Shown here: piece by piece, positions 10,901 through 23,011 of the stretch
Numbering within the stretch: the first letter of the stretch is position 1
Layout: each line of letters begins with the position of its first letter
Assembly (NCBI RefSeq): GCF_043641665.1
Contig: NC_092196.1
Location: 2,276,869-2,340,868 of the forward strand
Reading direction: 5' to 3'
DNA: 64,000 nucleotides
Source of the DNA: Enoplosus armatus
Taxonomy: Eukaryota; Chordata; Actinopteri; Centrarchiformes; Enoplosidae
The notes under the pieces: model-generated
Told to the model about the DNA's origin: nothing
Databases searched by the model: none
The model's input: the letters and a program-made list of their open reading frames with translations, nothing else
Made by a program: the position numbers and the translations under genes

Positions 10901-13628
10901 CGAAACTTGATGCAGTGCTGATAATTGTGATTAGTCATACAGATGACCACGGCACACACTACAGGAACCACTATTTTACGACTTGAGCCAGCAGCAGGTT
11001 AGCTTAGCTTAATGTTGGTATGCAGACTTTGTTACCTTTGAACAGGGACAGGCTAGCTGTCTCCAGTCTTGCCAAGCTAAATTTACTGTCTGCTGGCTCC
11101 AGCTACATATTTACAATCGTGGGTGTGGTACCGATCTTCTTGTCTAACTCTCGGCAAGTATTTCCCGAAATGTCAAACTGTTCCTTTAAAAAAGGACAAC
11201 AATGAAGAAAGCTTGTTGGACAAACCAAGATGTCCAGACCCTCATTAGTATTTGCGGTGATGAGGTCATTTATGGAGCCAGGACAGTGACATTAGATTTT
11301 GGCATTGAAAATAAAATTTGGCATTGAAACACTTGTATTGGAAAACGTTGTATTGGCACTGAAATAAGCGCCACAGAAAAATAAACAAAGGCATTAAAAA
11401 TTATTTTATTTTATTTTGACATTTTTTGCATTCTGATATGACAGTCTTCTTCTCTGACATCACTGCACACCTAAGGCTATGGCTTTCACAAGTTCGCCTG
11501 GAACTCCTAAACCCCAAGTCTGTTTCACCTTGCCAATGTATTTTCTACTATTTGAACTGTCTGGAACCTGCTGCAATATCGCGGTGACTATCTATGAGTA
11601 TGCAGATTATATGTAAATCACACTCTCCACGCTAAAACAGTGACAGAGTTGAAACTGAAAACCACTGTCACTGAAAAAAAAACTGACATGAAGAAAAATC
11701 CAAAGATTGTCATTGAAAACCACATCAGAATGTAAAAAAGAAAATGTCAAAATTATTTTAGTTTTATTTTTCAGGGGAACTTATTTCAGTGCCAATACAA
11801 GTGTTTCAATGTTGCCTTTTCAATGCCGAAATTTTATTTTCAATGCCAAAATCAGAAGTAGACCAAAACGTGGGCCAGAACATTTATCAGTGTGGCATGA
11901 ATGTGGATACAACACACAGCAAAACAATGCAGGCAAAAACATGATGAAGGAGAAACAAATTTAAGACAAATAAAGGATCACAGTGGAACAAAATCGAAAA
12001 AATTATGTTTGACGTGGATGCTGTCGATCCTAGCTGTGCCCTTGATTCAGTGTGCAGTACATCAAAGAGAATCTATGACAATAACAGTTGGTGCAATTTG
12101 GTGCAAACACAAGGAGGAGGCTTGTGTCGAAACCTCACTCAACTTACCAGTTCAGGTCATGAGAAGCCCCATGCCATGGGTTGTTAAGATTATGTTTATG
12201 GGTTGGCACAGGAGGTCCGCAGTTTGCTACATCTTGTCTTAACCATCAAACTACTGGCTCACTGATATGTAGGAAAATGCGTTAAAACATCTGAGAAGGT
12301 TACAGCATGGTTTGTAAAACAGTCAAGATTTGTAGTTAAGGAGCTGTTGCCATCTGTAATACATTAACGGTTAAGTTAATTTTGCAGTGGGAATGATACT
12401 GTAATAACAATAATCTAATAATATCTGCTCTCAACACACTGAATCACACCAGAGATGGAGCCAGAAACAGCTGTTTACATTTAATTGCCTATTGAATCAT
12501 GTTCAAACATGACTACTGCACAGCTATCCATACTCTAATCCTGCTGCTTCCACACACACACAATCACACACACATATATACGCACAGACACACATACAAA
12601 CACACACACACACGCACAGGACAATGGTGTCATTGTTGGTTCTGTTACTTTTTCATGAACATCTTTGTGATCTTTGAAGGTATTTAACATTTGAGTGGTT
12701 TCATCAGTGAAGTCAGTCACAGTACACACACAGTGATAACACAACATTTGAATACAACTACTGAATGTAAACACAGGGAGGCCCATGTATACACACACAC
12801 ACAGAGCAAACAGTGATATATTCTTTGTCAAGTCTGAAAAAAATGACTGAATGAAAAAAGTGACATCACATGAAGAATCTTGGAAAGAGGTCTTCACAGG
12901 CCAAATGCACCAAATGATATTCAGTCCAATAATTAATGTCATAGGCACACCTCCAGCAATGCTCAAACGTAAAAGAGAAGTTAAAATACAGGAAAATAAT
13001 ATAATATATATAGAATAAAATGTAATACAATAAAATAAAATTTATCACCTCCAGATTTAGTCTGGCTGATCCAATGTGTTCTGCATGCATTTGTTTTTTT
13101 CCTGATCCAGATACTAATACCAGGTGGATATGAGGTCGTAGAGCTAAGGGCCACAGCAGCGCTAGTGATAATTCACTTTGAGTTCATCACGATGAGCCAC
13201 ACCTTGTGCACACTTCACATTACACGTGGTGATTCATCCATTGTTGATAGAAAACTATTGCTTGCTTGGTGCAGCTTGAACCTAAGGAAGATTTGCCAAA
13301 CATGCATCATGTTTTTTCTTGCGCTTCCAGCTGGAGGCCAGTGTCCCCACTGTAAAGGCGACCTGAAGACACCTGTCCATCACAGTGCTAGGATCCCCAA
13401 CAGATACTCAGTAAGTATCAGCACCTTCCAGATGATTCTCACATCATCACGGTCGCCTCCTCCTTTACCTTCCTCTCCATGGAATCATAGCTTCCACTGG
13501 AATGGGCAGGATCGCCTATTTTAGGAGATAACAACTTGATTGTGAACGCAGAGCAAATCTTTTGAGTATTTTCAGAGGAATCATGCCTGTTTATCTTACA
13601 GTCTTCGCAGTACACCCAGCAGTGGTAA
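7906..13628 (+). CDS. Small unrecognised protein with a CPHC motif, four coding exons, 81 aa
   Basis: Exons 7906-7980, 10573-10636, 13331-13410 and 13602-13628 all have AG acceptors and GT donors (CAG|gtaaat, ACAG|gtatca, TCA|gtaagt), and their phases (0, 1, 0) join without a break. The start ATG directly follows an acceptor-like TTCAGCAG, with an in-frame TAA upstream (7876-7878), so translation probably begins in this exon. The product begins MSAMHWEARRRQSALDRR, basic and likely helical. A Ser/Thr/Gln-rich segment follows, then GGQCPHCKGDLKTP with one CxxC pair, and the C-terminus is SSQYTQQW. There is no signal peptide or membrane segment. I do not recognise the family. A single CxxC could bind metal only with partner cysteines or by dimerising. 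It diverges from arl4d and converges on tmem106a. Missing upstream exons cannot be excluded. Confidence 0.7.
8035..8240 (+). repeat. Foldback-type fish repeat, family B (GTAACTAAGTACATT), partial
   Basis: The start GGAATGTAACTAAGTACATT and the later motif GATGGAAATATTGTATTTTTT match the copy at 56893-57560. Further pieces of the same family lie at about 8808-8880 and 39753-39893. This is non-coding dispersed DNA in the intron of the small plus-strand gene. Confidence 0.6.
8738..8758. repeat. Poly-C tract
   Basis: A run of about 20 cytosines. It is prone to length error in sequencing and assembly. Confidence 0.8.
8808..9790. other. Intron 1 of the small gene: short family B piece, then nothing recognised
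   Basis: The first 70 bases (GAAGTACTCAAATCTTTTAC and so on) belong to repeat family B. From about 8890 to 9790 I see no exon, repeat or motif that I can support. Confidence 0.4.
9794..9965 (+). repeat. Partial family A repeat
   Basis: It carries GAGAGTTAGATG, a GTAAATATGAAGCTACCAGC segment and GGTTAGCTTAGCTTAGCAC, then AAAGCTCACTAATTAACACG. These are the left-arm and core landmarks of family A. The right arm is absent. Confidence 0.65.
10984..11191 (+). repeat. Shortened family A repeat with right arm
   Basis: It starts in the core (GCCAGCAGCAGGTTAGCTTA) and ends in the right arm CTCGGCAAGTATTTCC followed by GAAATGTCAAACTGTTCC. An internal deletion joins core to right arm. It lies in intron 2 of the small plus-strand gene. 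Confidence 0.65.
11295..11853. mobile_element. Non-autonomous element with long imperfect terminal inverted repeats
   Basis: The left end GATTTTGGCATTGAAAATAA continues about 80 bases through CACTTGTATTGG and CACTGAAATAAG. The right end mirrors it as CTTATTTCAGTGCC, CAATACAAGTG and finally TTATTTTCAATGCCAAAATC. The unit spans about 559 bases and has no coding capacity, as expected of a MITE-like foldback. I cannot assign a superfamily; the target duplication is not obvious. Confidence 0.7.
11855..13330. other. Remainder of intron 2 of the small gene
   Basis: It holds CA/TA-rich simple sequence at about 12555-12616 and AT-rich DNA around 13000-13040. Open frames here are low-complexity translations of those repeats. 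No exon is supported. Confidence 0.4.
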
Positions 13629-13949
13629 GGAAGACGAGGAACAGCGCTGTACTCTGATAACCTCACCGGATTACTGGACCGTGTTGGGAAGCTCTGAACA
13701 GCAGCTCTGCATTTGATTGTGTCCAAACTGCATCCATGTGAGGTTGTTGTTGCTCTATTACAAGTTAAAAGGATGAATGAGACTCATAACACGTCTCCTC
13801 CCCAAGCACAGTTGCGCTCATGGTCATATGAAAAACCATTTGTCAATTTAAGCAGTGTGGCTTTAGTTACAATCGCAATTTTTTTTTTTAAAAAGAGACA
13901 GCGATCAGTGCATGTTATTCATGGACTCATGACCATGCAAGTACATTGC

Positions 13950-13955
13950 AATAAA
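13950..13955 (+). terminator. Candidate poly(A) signal of the small plus-strand gene
   Basis: AATAAA lies about 320 bases after the stop codon at 13626-13628, a normal 3' UTR length. It supports the view that 13602-13628 is the last coding exon. Confidence 0.55.
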
Positions 13956-15151
13956 GGAGACAACTACATGATGAAAAATTTTCTTCTGAAAGTCCTTTCT
14001 GTTCTACTGTAAAGCACAATGTAAACATGTGCAAAATGAGTGTGTAAATACAGAGGTTTGGTGGTGGCTGAGTTTGAGTGTTTGCTGTGAAAAGAAGTGT
14101 TTGTAGTTGTAATACTCTTTTTTGGCCACAAGAGGCTGAAGTGCACCACTACCCCAAAATAAGAGGCAAAAGCATTCATATTTTCTTCCGAGTGAGTTTT
14201 AATTTCTCCATGCACTGATAAAGCAGTGGCTCTCGTGCATTCTTGCGTGCTTCGTGAACTTAGATAGTGTCAACGATTGAGTTGTCAGTCCTTTATTGTG
14301 AACAAGTGTACAGTGTAGTGGTCTACCAGCGCCATCAGCGCTTCAGAGAATACTGCTTGTTTTTTCACAATGTTGAAACCTAACTTTATATACATGGCGA
14401 TGTTTTTAGTCATTCAAACTTGGGTGGGTGGTTAATAACACATTTTCTGTGGTGTGACAAACATATTTATTATTGCTTTTAAATAATATTTTCACCATTT
14501 GGGGACAGCAGATAAAACAAAAGCAATTATTGTGCAATTTTCACTTGGACAATACTTATGTTACATCACATCTTCTGTGCCACATGCCTGTCACATGTCT
14601 CTCAACAACAACAGCTCTGAACTAAAATCAAAATATAGTTTATTCAGGGCCTCGGGTGGCAGTTCTGATCCAACTCCATACTGTAACTGTACCCTCACTG
14701 CTTTAGCTTTGGCCTCTTATCAACATCCACTCGATGTCAAAACATCCCTCCGCTGGAAGACTGTTGGCGGAGGGATCTGAGGCTGAAGCCATTTTAACTG
14801 TTTTTTATTGTTATTGTTTATATTTTGTCTTATATTATTGTTGGTATTTTATTCTATTTTATTTTTGTCTGATTTGATTCACCTCGTACTGTTATCCCTC
14901 CATTCACTCAGATATTGGCTGGATTAGAAAGAGTCCACTTTCCATTTAGTCACTCAGATTCATCTTCTCTTTCCAGGCCTCTTCAGCCGGCAGGATGAGT
15001 GTTAATGGCATCCTGGTGTCACATTATATCTTATCCACTGTTCATAGGGAAAAACATTGCAGGCCCAATTATTCAACCGCACAAACAGTACGTCCACAGT
15101 ATTTGTTTGTCTCTTCCTCTATGTCTATATTCATCCTCCACCATCCATCCA
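13956..15151. other. Convergent intergenic region and tmem106a 3' UTR
   Basis: Beyond the poly(A) signal at 13950 nothing coding is visible. On the minus strand AATAAA-type signals (plus-strand TTTATT) occur at 14804-14809 and 14466-14471. Either could end tmem106a, giving a 3' UTR of about 340 or 680 bases. Confidence 0.4.
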
Positions 15152-18100
15152 TCAGGGGGGTGGGGGTTGCACACTGTGCGGTATGGTGCTGTTTGCTCCA
15201 CAGTCAATGTACTCGTATGTCTCCAGCGAGAGCTGCTCATAGTGGGCCAGGTAGTACACGGTCATAGACATCCTGCAGTAAGAGGACGACAAAACACAGC
15301 AAGATTATACTGATAAGAAGTTGAAAACATTACAGGAGCGTCGGTTAGCAATTTGGGATTTTAAGGGACACAACATTTTGGGAAATACACTTTGTTTTCA
15401 TTTCAGGAGTTAGATGAGAGGAAGAATATCAGTGTCAGTAGTAAAAGTATGGAGCTGGAGTCAGGACGTGGTGAGCCTAGCTTAGCATAAAGACCGGAAC
15501 TTCAAAAACACACCTTCCAACACCTCCAAAGCTCACTAACAAGTTGTTTCTGTTTGTTTCCTCTGCACACAAACAGAAACATAAAAACAAATAATTGTAG
15601 CATTTTGCACTGTTTCCCAGAGTCTTGTTGTCAAAGTGAGGTTGCCAGTACAGAGACCTATACTAAAACCAACTTACCTACTGTATCTGGCAACCTGTGC
15701 TTTAGTGGGAGAAGTCCTGAGCGGATGGATACACTGTTGTTAGTCAACCAATAGTTTCAGCACATAAATCCTTCTAAAATTACACATTTTGATATTTTTG
15801 TCTGTTGGTCAAACAGATCAGATTCAACGTGTTAGTGAGCTTTAGAGGTGTTATTGGTGTATTTGAACTTTGGACAGAGCCAGGCTAGCTGCTTCCTCCT
15901 GCTTCCAGTCTTTAAGTAAATCTCTGCTGCCCACACCCTGACTCCAGCTATGTACCGAGACACAGACCTGAGATTGATATTAATCTTCTCACCTCATTCT
16001 CGGAAAGAGAGCGAATACGTGTATTTCCCAAAATGTTAAAACTAGACCCTAAAATTATAAGACGATTTTCTATATTTCTTCCTAAAATACTTAAACCAAC
16101 AGTGAATGTATCTACTAACAAGTACTGTGTGTGTGTATCACAGCCTCATACATCTTCTTCCTCTGTGCCATTATTGTCCAAAAACTACTGGCTAAATGGC
16201 TCCATTTATATAGCACGCTTATCCATTTACACACACAACGATGGTAGCAAGCTACCATGCGAATGGCTGATCTGACCATCGGGTAACAATTTGGGATTCA
16301 GTGTCTTGCCCAAGGACTACAGCCAGTGAAAATAGTCCCAAACAAATGGGCTATTTCCTCCTGTTTAAGTAACAATTGATGAAAGCTACAGTTAGCATGT
16401 GTTTCGGAAAATTACTGAGCTGATTTTTATTTTTATTTTTAATTAAACAATATATTTGTGAGTTTTTTTTTCAAAGATTTACTTCTTCAGTAGGAAACCA
16501 TTGGCTTGGAGCTGACATGATGATGATAATGAGAGATGGACTAACATGCGGTTTTGGGTCTGCACATTGTTCAGGTTTACGGGAAGTTTGCGCGTGTATA
16601 CAGTATGTACAATGCAAAAAACCCATTCTCAGTTGCACTTACCAAACATGTGCAGTGCAATACTGCTCTCTTTCTCTACTAATCAATCAAGCAGCAGTGA
16701 AGTCAAAGCAGTGAAATCTAACACAGTTGATCTTTGATGTATAATCAAATAAAGGCAAACACAGTGACGTCTTTCTTCCCCATCCCGTCTGAAGTATGTG
16801 ACTGATGCACTGTGGGGGATAGTTTCACGTGTTCACTGAGAGTCATGTGAGCGCTGGTTTCACAGCACAAACTGGGGCAGAGGTTAACACAGTGTCTCTA
16901 GTTAGTCCAAGTGTTTCCCTTTCCCCTGCGTCTCCTGTGCTCCCCTGTCTGTCTGTGTGTGTGTGTTGCAACCCATCAACTCATCTACTCAGCAGTATCT
17001 ACCCTGGTTCTTCATGCACTCATCTCCAGATCGTTGTTTCAGCCACTGGTGTAGATCATGTCTCAGGCAACTAGAATTGTGTTTTCTAAGCTTAGTCTCT
17101 CGAGTTGTTTTGTATGCTGAACTAACCTCGTCTCCCTGAGGCCTGTGCTACAAAGCAGGATCTAAGGTTAGCTTTTTTTTTTTTTTACTTCAGTGTTTAA
17201 CCCTGGATTTTTTGGGTTACGACGGTGGTTTACCTCTTACCGAGGTACATCACCATGGTAACTTACGCTGCAAACCTAACCTGCTCCGGCAGCAGGTTAT
17301 GTTCGAGATAACAGATCAGCTCATATAAAAGCACCACCTACTGACCAATCAGCTCTCTTGGAGAAGACCCCGTGGAGCTTGGTGCGCACAGACCGTGAGA
17401 GAGTCTGTTAGGGGGGCAGAAGGTTCAGAGACCGAAAAAGCCCTTTGGCTTTCCCTGGCGTTTTTAAAGAAAAAAAATTCTGAGATACAGATTATGACTT
17501 CTGTGTGCTTTTGTATACCGATGTCATCCTACAGCAGAGACTGACTGAAGCACTAAAGCCTTGTACTTGTTGTACTTTTAAGATATGAAAGTAAGCCAAC
17601 TCACTGCTTTGAATTATGCTTTTGTATTTATTTTTTATTTGCTCCCAAGTCCATTTGAAACACGGGGGTTGCACCTGACAGAAGAAGACTAAAATTGTGA
17701 AACACGCCATAATGTCAAACCCTGGGTTGACTTACTGAGTTGATAACCACCGTCGAGTGGCCGCTTAGCGTGATTGCGGTTGTTAGGCTTTGTGAAGCCA
17801 GATAAGGAAAAGATATCCTGGGCATGTTGAACTGGCTTCGTAGTCGACCTGTCTACTAGCTTCACCCAGCCACGCTCACTTCCCAGTCAGGTTCGTTCAA
17901 ATGAGGCAGCGCAAAGAGAGTTGTTGGTGGAAACTGTGTCTTTTGTCTTTTGCTAATGACCATTTTGCCCAGTTGGTAATCTAGCCTTGAGACTATCCGT
18001 TAATCTTCAAAAACCAATTCCACAAACACATTACTGAACATATGATGATACTTACTGTAGGTGCAGATACAGAATGTGGACAGGCAGGGAAGCTTTCCTA

Positions 18101-21100
18101 CAGTAGTTACTGCAGAGAAAAAGAGTGGTATTAAAAAACCTGCAATGCAACAATGACAATGCATGTTTTAAACTGATGAAGCAGGTGTTACGCACACGGA
18201 CAGCTTAAACAGAAACACATCATATTCTAGGAGGACAAAGCCAACACTACAGCCGGTTAGCTAGTATAACAGGCTCTACCAGTGTGCAGCATACGCATGT
18301 AATTCAAAACCAACAGCGCCATCTGATTTTGTACACAGAGCTGAGAAGCTCTGAAAAAGGCTTAGAAGCTGTATTCCTTTCGTTATTAGCACATGCTTCT
18401 TCAGCTTATGCTCAGCCAGGAGCTACATGTGGACGTCTTCAACTGTCAACACGCATTATTTCTTGACTGGCAGCAGTTGCCAGGAGGTTACTGCTCACAG
18501 CCAAAAAAAAAAAAAATAGCCTGGCACATAACCTCCTAACTATAGCAGGGCTTCACTAACCCCCTTTTAAATATGACGGCCCCAAGGTGGGGTCTAATCG
18601 CCAAAGGCTTTTACATTCTCTCTATTTGCATGTGCCAACAAATAATTGTTCACTCATATGAAGTCTCTCCTGATTGAAATGAGTATGATACAACTGTCGT
18701 TGTGGAAATGGAAGTCTCCATAGTTAATAGGCTCTGAATGAAGCCTCGAGTGCCTGAGATCATTTTACCATCAGAAGGTACATCCAGTGACACTGGCAGC
18801 TCACCTCATTTCAGAGTCTGTCAGCTTGATGGGGATCACAAAGGAGTACTGGAAGGAAGGAAAGAGGCAGAAACAGTGAATCCCCATTCACACTGCAAGT
18901 TACATTCATCAGCATCACAGTATTTTTCTGATATCAAGATATATCACGATATATAAAAATCAGTTTTCTGTCCCTTTCCTGTCTCTATAGACAATAATGA
19001 CGTGTCCAACTTCCACCCTGTAAAATGTATGTCAAAGGCTAAGGCTGCTGAGAGTCTATATTTTTCTTGTTGTCAACAAATCCCAAACCAAACAATGTGT
19101 TAATCCGTCTGTCAATACTTTCTGACTCTTCTATTCTGTCTGTGGTAAAAAAAATAAAATAAATGTATATTCATTTTTGAGGCTCAGTGATTTCCTCCAA
19201 CAGCTGCTCACTGTAGTTTTTAATCAGTCGTTACTCAAACAGGAGGAAATAGTGCATTTGTTGGGGACTATTTTCTATTTTCACTTTTTCAGGAACGCCC
19301 TGTTCACACTCACACTCCTCCTGTGTCCTCCCGTGGGCAGAAAGCAGCAACTCACACACTGTTGACTTGTGCAAAAAGACAAAAACTGACTCTGCTGATT
19401 CTGAGAACAGACAGTTGGACCTCTGACACCATCTGAAACGCCCTTGATCGTATTGACCTTACATATGGGAATGTTTATTCTAAACATTTATATATCCTGG
19501 GCAGCCCTCGTTACTAAAATACGTTCACACACACACAAGGTCCGGGGATCAAACCGCAGACCTTTTGATCAAGTCTGCTTCTCTAACTTTATTGTTGGTT
19601 TAAGTAAGTTTTAAGACGGTTGTCATGGGATTTGGAGACAATGTGAAAAATAAAAAATATCATCACCCTTATCTTTTAAACAGCATGCAGCTGTATCTCA
19701 TGTCACAGTGGCAATAGTCTTGTGTTTGTTGACAGTAATGATATCAATAACCGTCCATGGCTAGACAATGCGATCTGTTCCTGTGAGGATGGGATGACTC
19801 ACCATTTTGATGGATAGAGGTTTGACAGAGGTGACATTCTTAATGGAAACTGTTCCCACCACCATGTCAAAGTTCAGGGCCTGCACTGTCAGGTTGTAGG
19901 CCTGCACCGCTGCAAAGTTGTGGTTGGTGATGTTCAGGACATTCTATAAGGGAACACAGCTGTGATTTATACAACACAATAATATCACGATCAAAAGAAT
20001 TATGACTTGTCCTATCAATCCCTTCCATCAAACCCTTCTCTTTATCTCTCTCTACCCACCGTGATGTTAATTTGGACATCGTCTTCAGTGAAGTAAACAA
20101 ATGATGACTGGACAGCTACCGGAGACAGAAGGACGGAGCGAGGAAACAGGAAGAACAACACCAGTGAGCTGACCAGGAGGCACACACCAACAGACACAGC
20201 GACGTACAGCTTCCTGAGAGAGGAAAGAGATCAGAGAACTACATCAAAACATCACCATCCATCTCAGTCCAACGAAACAACCTCAGACCAGCCTGTTAAT
20301 GGAACAACTTATTCAGGCCGACGCGGTGGTGCAGGTTAGACCCCCCCCCCCCAACTAGGCTCGGTCTGACATGGTCGACCTTCACATGAATGGGGTTCTT
20401 GGTGTGGATTTCCATCCAGGAACCCGTGACACGTCAACATTCCACGTGTATGTCTACTTTTCAGACGTGATGTATGTTGAGTATTTGTTTTCTTACGTGT
20501 GTCTGGGTCTCAGCCTCTGGTCATTACAGGGGATGACGGCCACCAGCTTGCTCTCCTGACCTGTTACACACATGGAACATGGTTTAACAGCAAAGATGGC
20601 AATGTGGGAGCTGATTTAATATCGTGAAGAGTTGGATCTCCCTCATGTTTTTGTTCAACTGCTAAAGGATTCAGTCAAGACACCTCAGGAACAGGGCTGG
20701 GCAGGGCTCTTACAGTCTAAAATAAGGTACGCGTGCTGCCCAAAATTTGTGACCAAGCGGCCTGTTCACGCTAAAAGCACGTGTGACTGCACATGCACTA
20801 GAAAAGTAAACACATAAAAATACATATATACTGTATGTATGTACCATATTCCACATCCTTTGTCTTATTCTTGTTAAGCAATCACACACACATTGTTGTC
20901 TTGTTAGGACCTTTTCTTGTTGTTCAGCCAAATACAACAAACAAAGGGGCTCTTCTTCTTGCTGTAGTGAGGTCACCATCTTGTTTTCTAATGCACACGT
21001 GTGGAGTGCGTGTATTACCTCTGGGTATACGTCCAGTACCCTGACAGGTGGGACAGTGCACTGTCTCTCCTGAGCTGTGTCTCCTGCTGGAGCTCCGTCT

Positions 21101-21214
21101 CCTCGTGTTATCCTTCTCAATTATAGGCCGGTTGTCATCATCTTGGCCATCCCCACTGTGCTGTGATCCGGCTACCCCAGACCCAGCATCACCCCTGCTG
21201 GGAGCAGCCCCCAT
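15152..21214 (-). CDS. tmem106a: Transmembrane protein 106A, seven coding exons, 257 aa
   Basis: Exons in order: 21214-21019, 20560-20497, 20213-20060, 19943-19803, 18848-18805, 18109-18056 and 15272-15152. All are bounded by AG/GT, and the phases add to exactly 258 codons with the stop. The cytosolic N-terminus has HCPTCQGTGRIPR (CxxC at Cys54/Cys57) and LVAVIPCNDQRLRPRHT, the hallmark of the TMEM106 family. One hydrophobic segment (about 88-111, KLYVAVSVGVCLLVSSLVLF onward) predicts a single-pass type II protein. The lumenal part has N-glycosylation sequons (N136 IT, N142 IT, N155 LT, N174 VT) and ends near IDCGANSTIPHSVQPPPP. The C-terminus resembles human TMEM106A more than B or C as I recall, and the nbr1 neighbour supports this. 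TMEM106 proteins act in late endosomes and lysosomes; TMEM106A is linked to macrophage activation in mammals. The acceptor at 21217 lies two bases before the ATG region, implying noncoding 5' exons. Confidence 0.95.
15357..16047. repeat. Family A foldback repeat, both arms present
   Basis: The left arm reads ACATTTTGGGAAATACAC and GGAGTTAGATGAGAGGAAG. The right arm is its imperfect reverse complement (CTCACCTCATTCTCGG, GTGTATTTCCCAAAATGT). Between them lie the core landmarks AGCCTAGCTTAGCATAAAG and, inverted, GAGCCAGGCTAGCTG. It occupies the last intron of tmem106a. Confidence 0.7.
16189..17139. other. tmem106a last intron, other content
   Basis: Around 16185-16320 a stretch with TCCATTTATATAGCACGC and GTGTCTTGCCCAAGGAC looks like an old SINE/LINE-tail type fish repeat. 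Beyond it there are short TG runs near 16955 and no exon I can support. Confidence 0.35.
17140..17850. mobile_element. Probable foldback/MITE-type element
   Basis: The left end has GCCTGTGCTACAAAGCAGG; the right end has GAACTGGCTTCGTAG in inverted sense, and both ends carry inward TAACC/GGTTA motifs. Teleost genomes carry similar non-coding elements whose ends read 'tactacgaagc'; I think they are Harbinger-type MITEs but cannot confirm. A related fragment (CCATGGTAACCTATGCTGCA and CTGACCAATCAGCTTGC) lies at about 45100-45325. Confidence 0.45.
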
Positions 21215-21284
21215 ACCTGAAGAAACATGAAGAACCTTTCAGCTACAAGTCAACTACAAACCTTAGATGGACAGTCTTCATGTT

Positions 21285-21775
21285 ATTAAATAAAGTCATA
21301 ATCATAATCAGAATCACAAATACTTTATTGATCCCTGGGGGATAAATTATACAGTACCGGTGTTCCCATTCAAGAGTAGAAAGTAGCATAAATTTAGAAA
21401 TGAGAGTATGTACAAAAATAAGATATAAAAACAAGAAATAAAAAATACACGCATTTACAATATTTAAGTCAAAAATAAAAGTAAAAAATATATACAATAA
21501 CAATGTATATGTATGTATTTCACTGTTGCGTATGAACATATATGTATTGCGCTGACATTTAAAGAATAAATAATGAGGTAGTAGTTGCTGACAGAGGTGA
21601 AGTAGGTCCAGATTTTCAGTCTGTTTCTTCTGAGTGTCTGACACTCAGAGGGAGGAGTTGAACAGTTTGATGGCCACAGGCAGGAATGATTTCCTGTGGC
21701 ACTCTGTTGTGCTTTTGGGAGGAATGAGTCTCCCACTGAAGGTGCTCTTTTGCCTGACCAGTACATCATGAAGAG
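21285..21775 (-). mobile_element. 3' end fragment of a LINE (CR1/L2-like), minus orientation
   Basis: On the minus strand it ends with GGGATCAATAAAGTATTTGT and a short GATTATGATTATGAC tail, typical of non-LTR retrotransposons that end in short tandem repeats. Upstream it includes the fish LINE 3' segment with GGCCACAGGCAGGAATGATT on the plus strand. There is no intact open frame. It sits in the tmem106a 5' intron. Confidence 0.6.
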
Positions 21776-21779
21776 AATG

Positions 21780-23005
21780 TGTGGTGGGAAAAAGACTGTA
21801 ACTTTAGAGGTTAAACCCTTTATGTGTTTAACTCTGACTTCTGAAAAATCATACTAGCTTCAGCTAAACTTTGGAATGTGGATTTTTCCCCCCAATCACT
21901 TACATTGAAATCCCTTTTACAAGGGATCCCCTGATGACCAGTACGGACAGAACAAACAACTGAGAAACCTGTTTCAATGTTCATAAGGTCACCTGACTAT
22001 TCTTTTAAGACAGACTGGAAAAAATGAGAACCTATCCTCTAATGCACATGTTTTTGGAACGACATGTTCAGCAATCTGGTGGAATGTTCCGATGTCCACA
22101 AACTTTTGGCAATGTAGTATGTTCACTAAAACAAAACAAAGCGAAGACAGGAACCACATGCAGCTGCATGTTACGAAGGTGTGACCTGAAGGAAAGGGGA
22201 AGGAGGATGTTAGGATCTAAAAGCAAATTCACTATGGTGTTTAATATAAATAGAATAATGTAGAACGGAATCAGTGTGTATGAGTGTGGTGAAGGTTCCT
22301 GCTGAGAAGGTGCAGGCGTGTTAGGTCTGTGTGCACCTGCACCTCAGCAGGAACCACATTAAACATACAATTAGCTTTCAGATAAGGAAACAGTCGTGCT
22401 TGAAACAACAAACACAAATAAACAGAGTTTTTATCCAACTCCTACAAATAAGAACAAGGCCGTAACTTCAGTGGTTATTATTTCACTGTCACGGTCACTG
22501 TATTTCACTCACTCACAATGAAAAGTTTGGTTTATGATGTGATAATAATGCCAACATGTAATAAATTATGAGTAATTCAGAGGGCCATTTATTTGAAACG
22601 GTGTGACGTTATATGAAAGACATTGAGTTTAGTTGCGACAGGCCCTCACTGCAGTATGCGGAGTCTACAATGTGCCACCAAAATATAATTGATAATCAAT
22701 TATTCAAGCTTTATAAATTGATTAACTTGCATTTAAATGCATTCATGCAGGGTATCAATACACGTAAAAGGTCAATAAGTCAATTTCCTTATTCCGTCTA
22801 AGAACGATTTACTGAAAATGTCATTTTAAAAATGGTATTTTTAAATTGTCCTTTGAGGCCACAGTTTTTGGGAATAGTACATATCTATTGTTGGAGACAT
22901 TGTATGTTTTAGTTGTGTAATGACCTTTTTAACTTTATAATTCAACAATGTAAACGTCTATAAATATTCTAGTGGCAGACACTTTTCATCTATAAACTGT
23001 AATTA
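21780..23005. other. Rest of tmem106a 5' intron
   Basis: AT-rich DNA without recognised exons. An imperfect inverted pair (AAGGTTCCTGCTGAGAAGGT at 22293 and TGCACCTCAGCAGGAACC at 22338) could form a local hairpin. No other structure is supported. Confidence 0.35.
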
Positions 23006-23011
23006 TCTTAC

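Noticed and set aside
12499..12966. Overlapping frames rich in His/Thr or Cys/Val around 12.5-13.0 kb
   Set aside because: They are produced by CA-rich simple sequence in an intron and show no family similarity.
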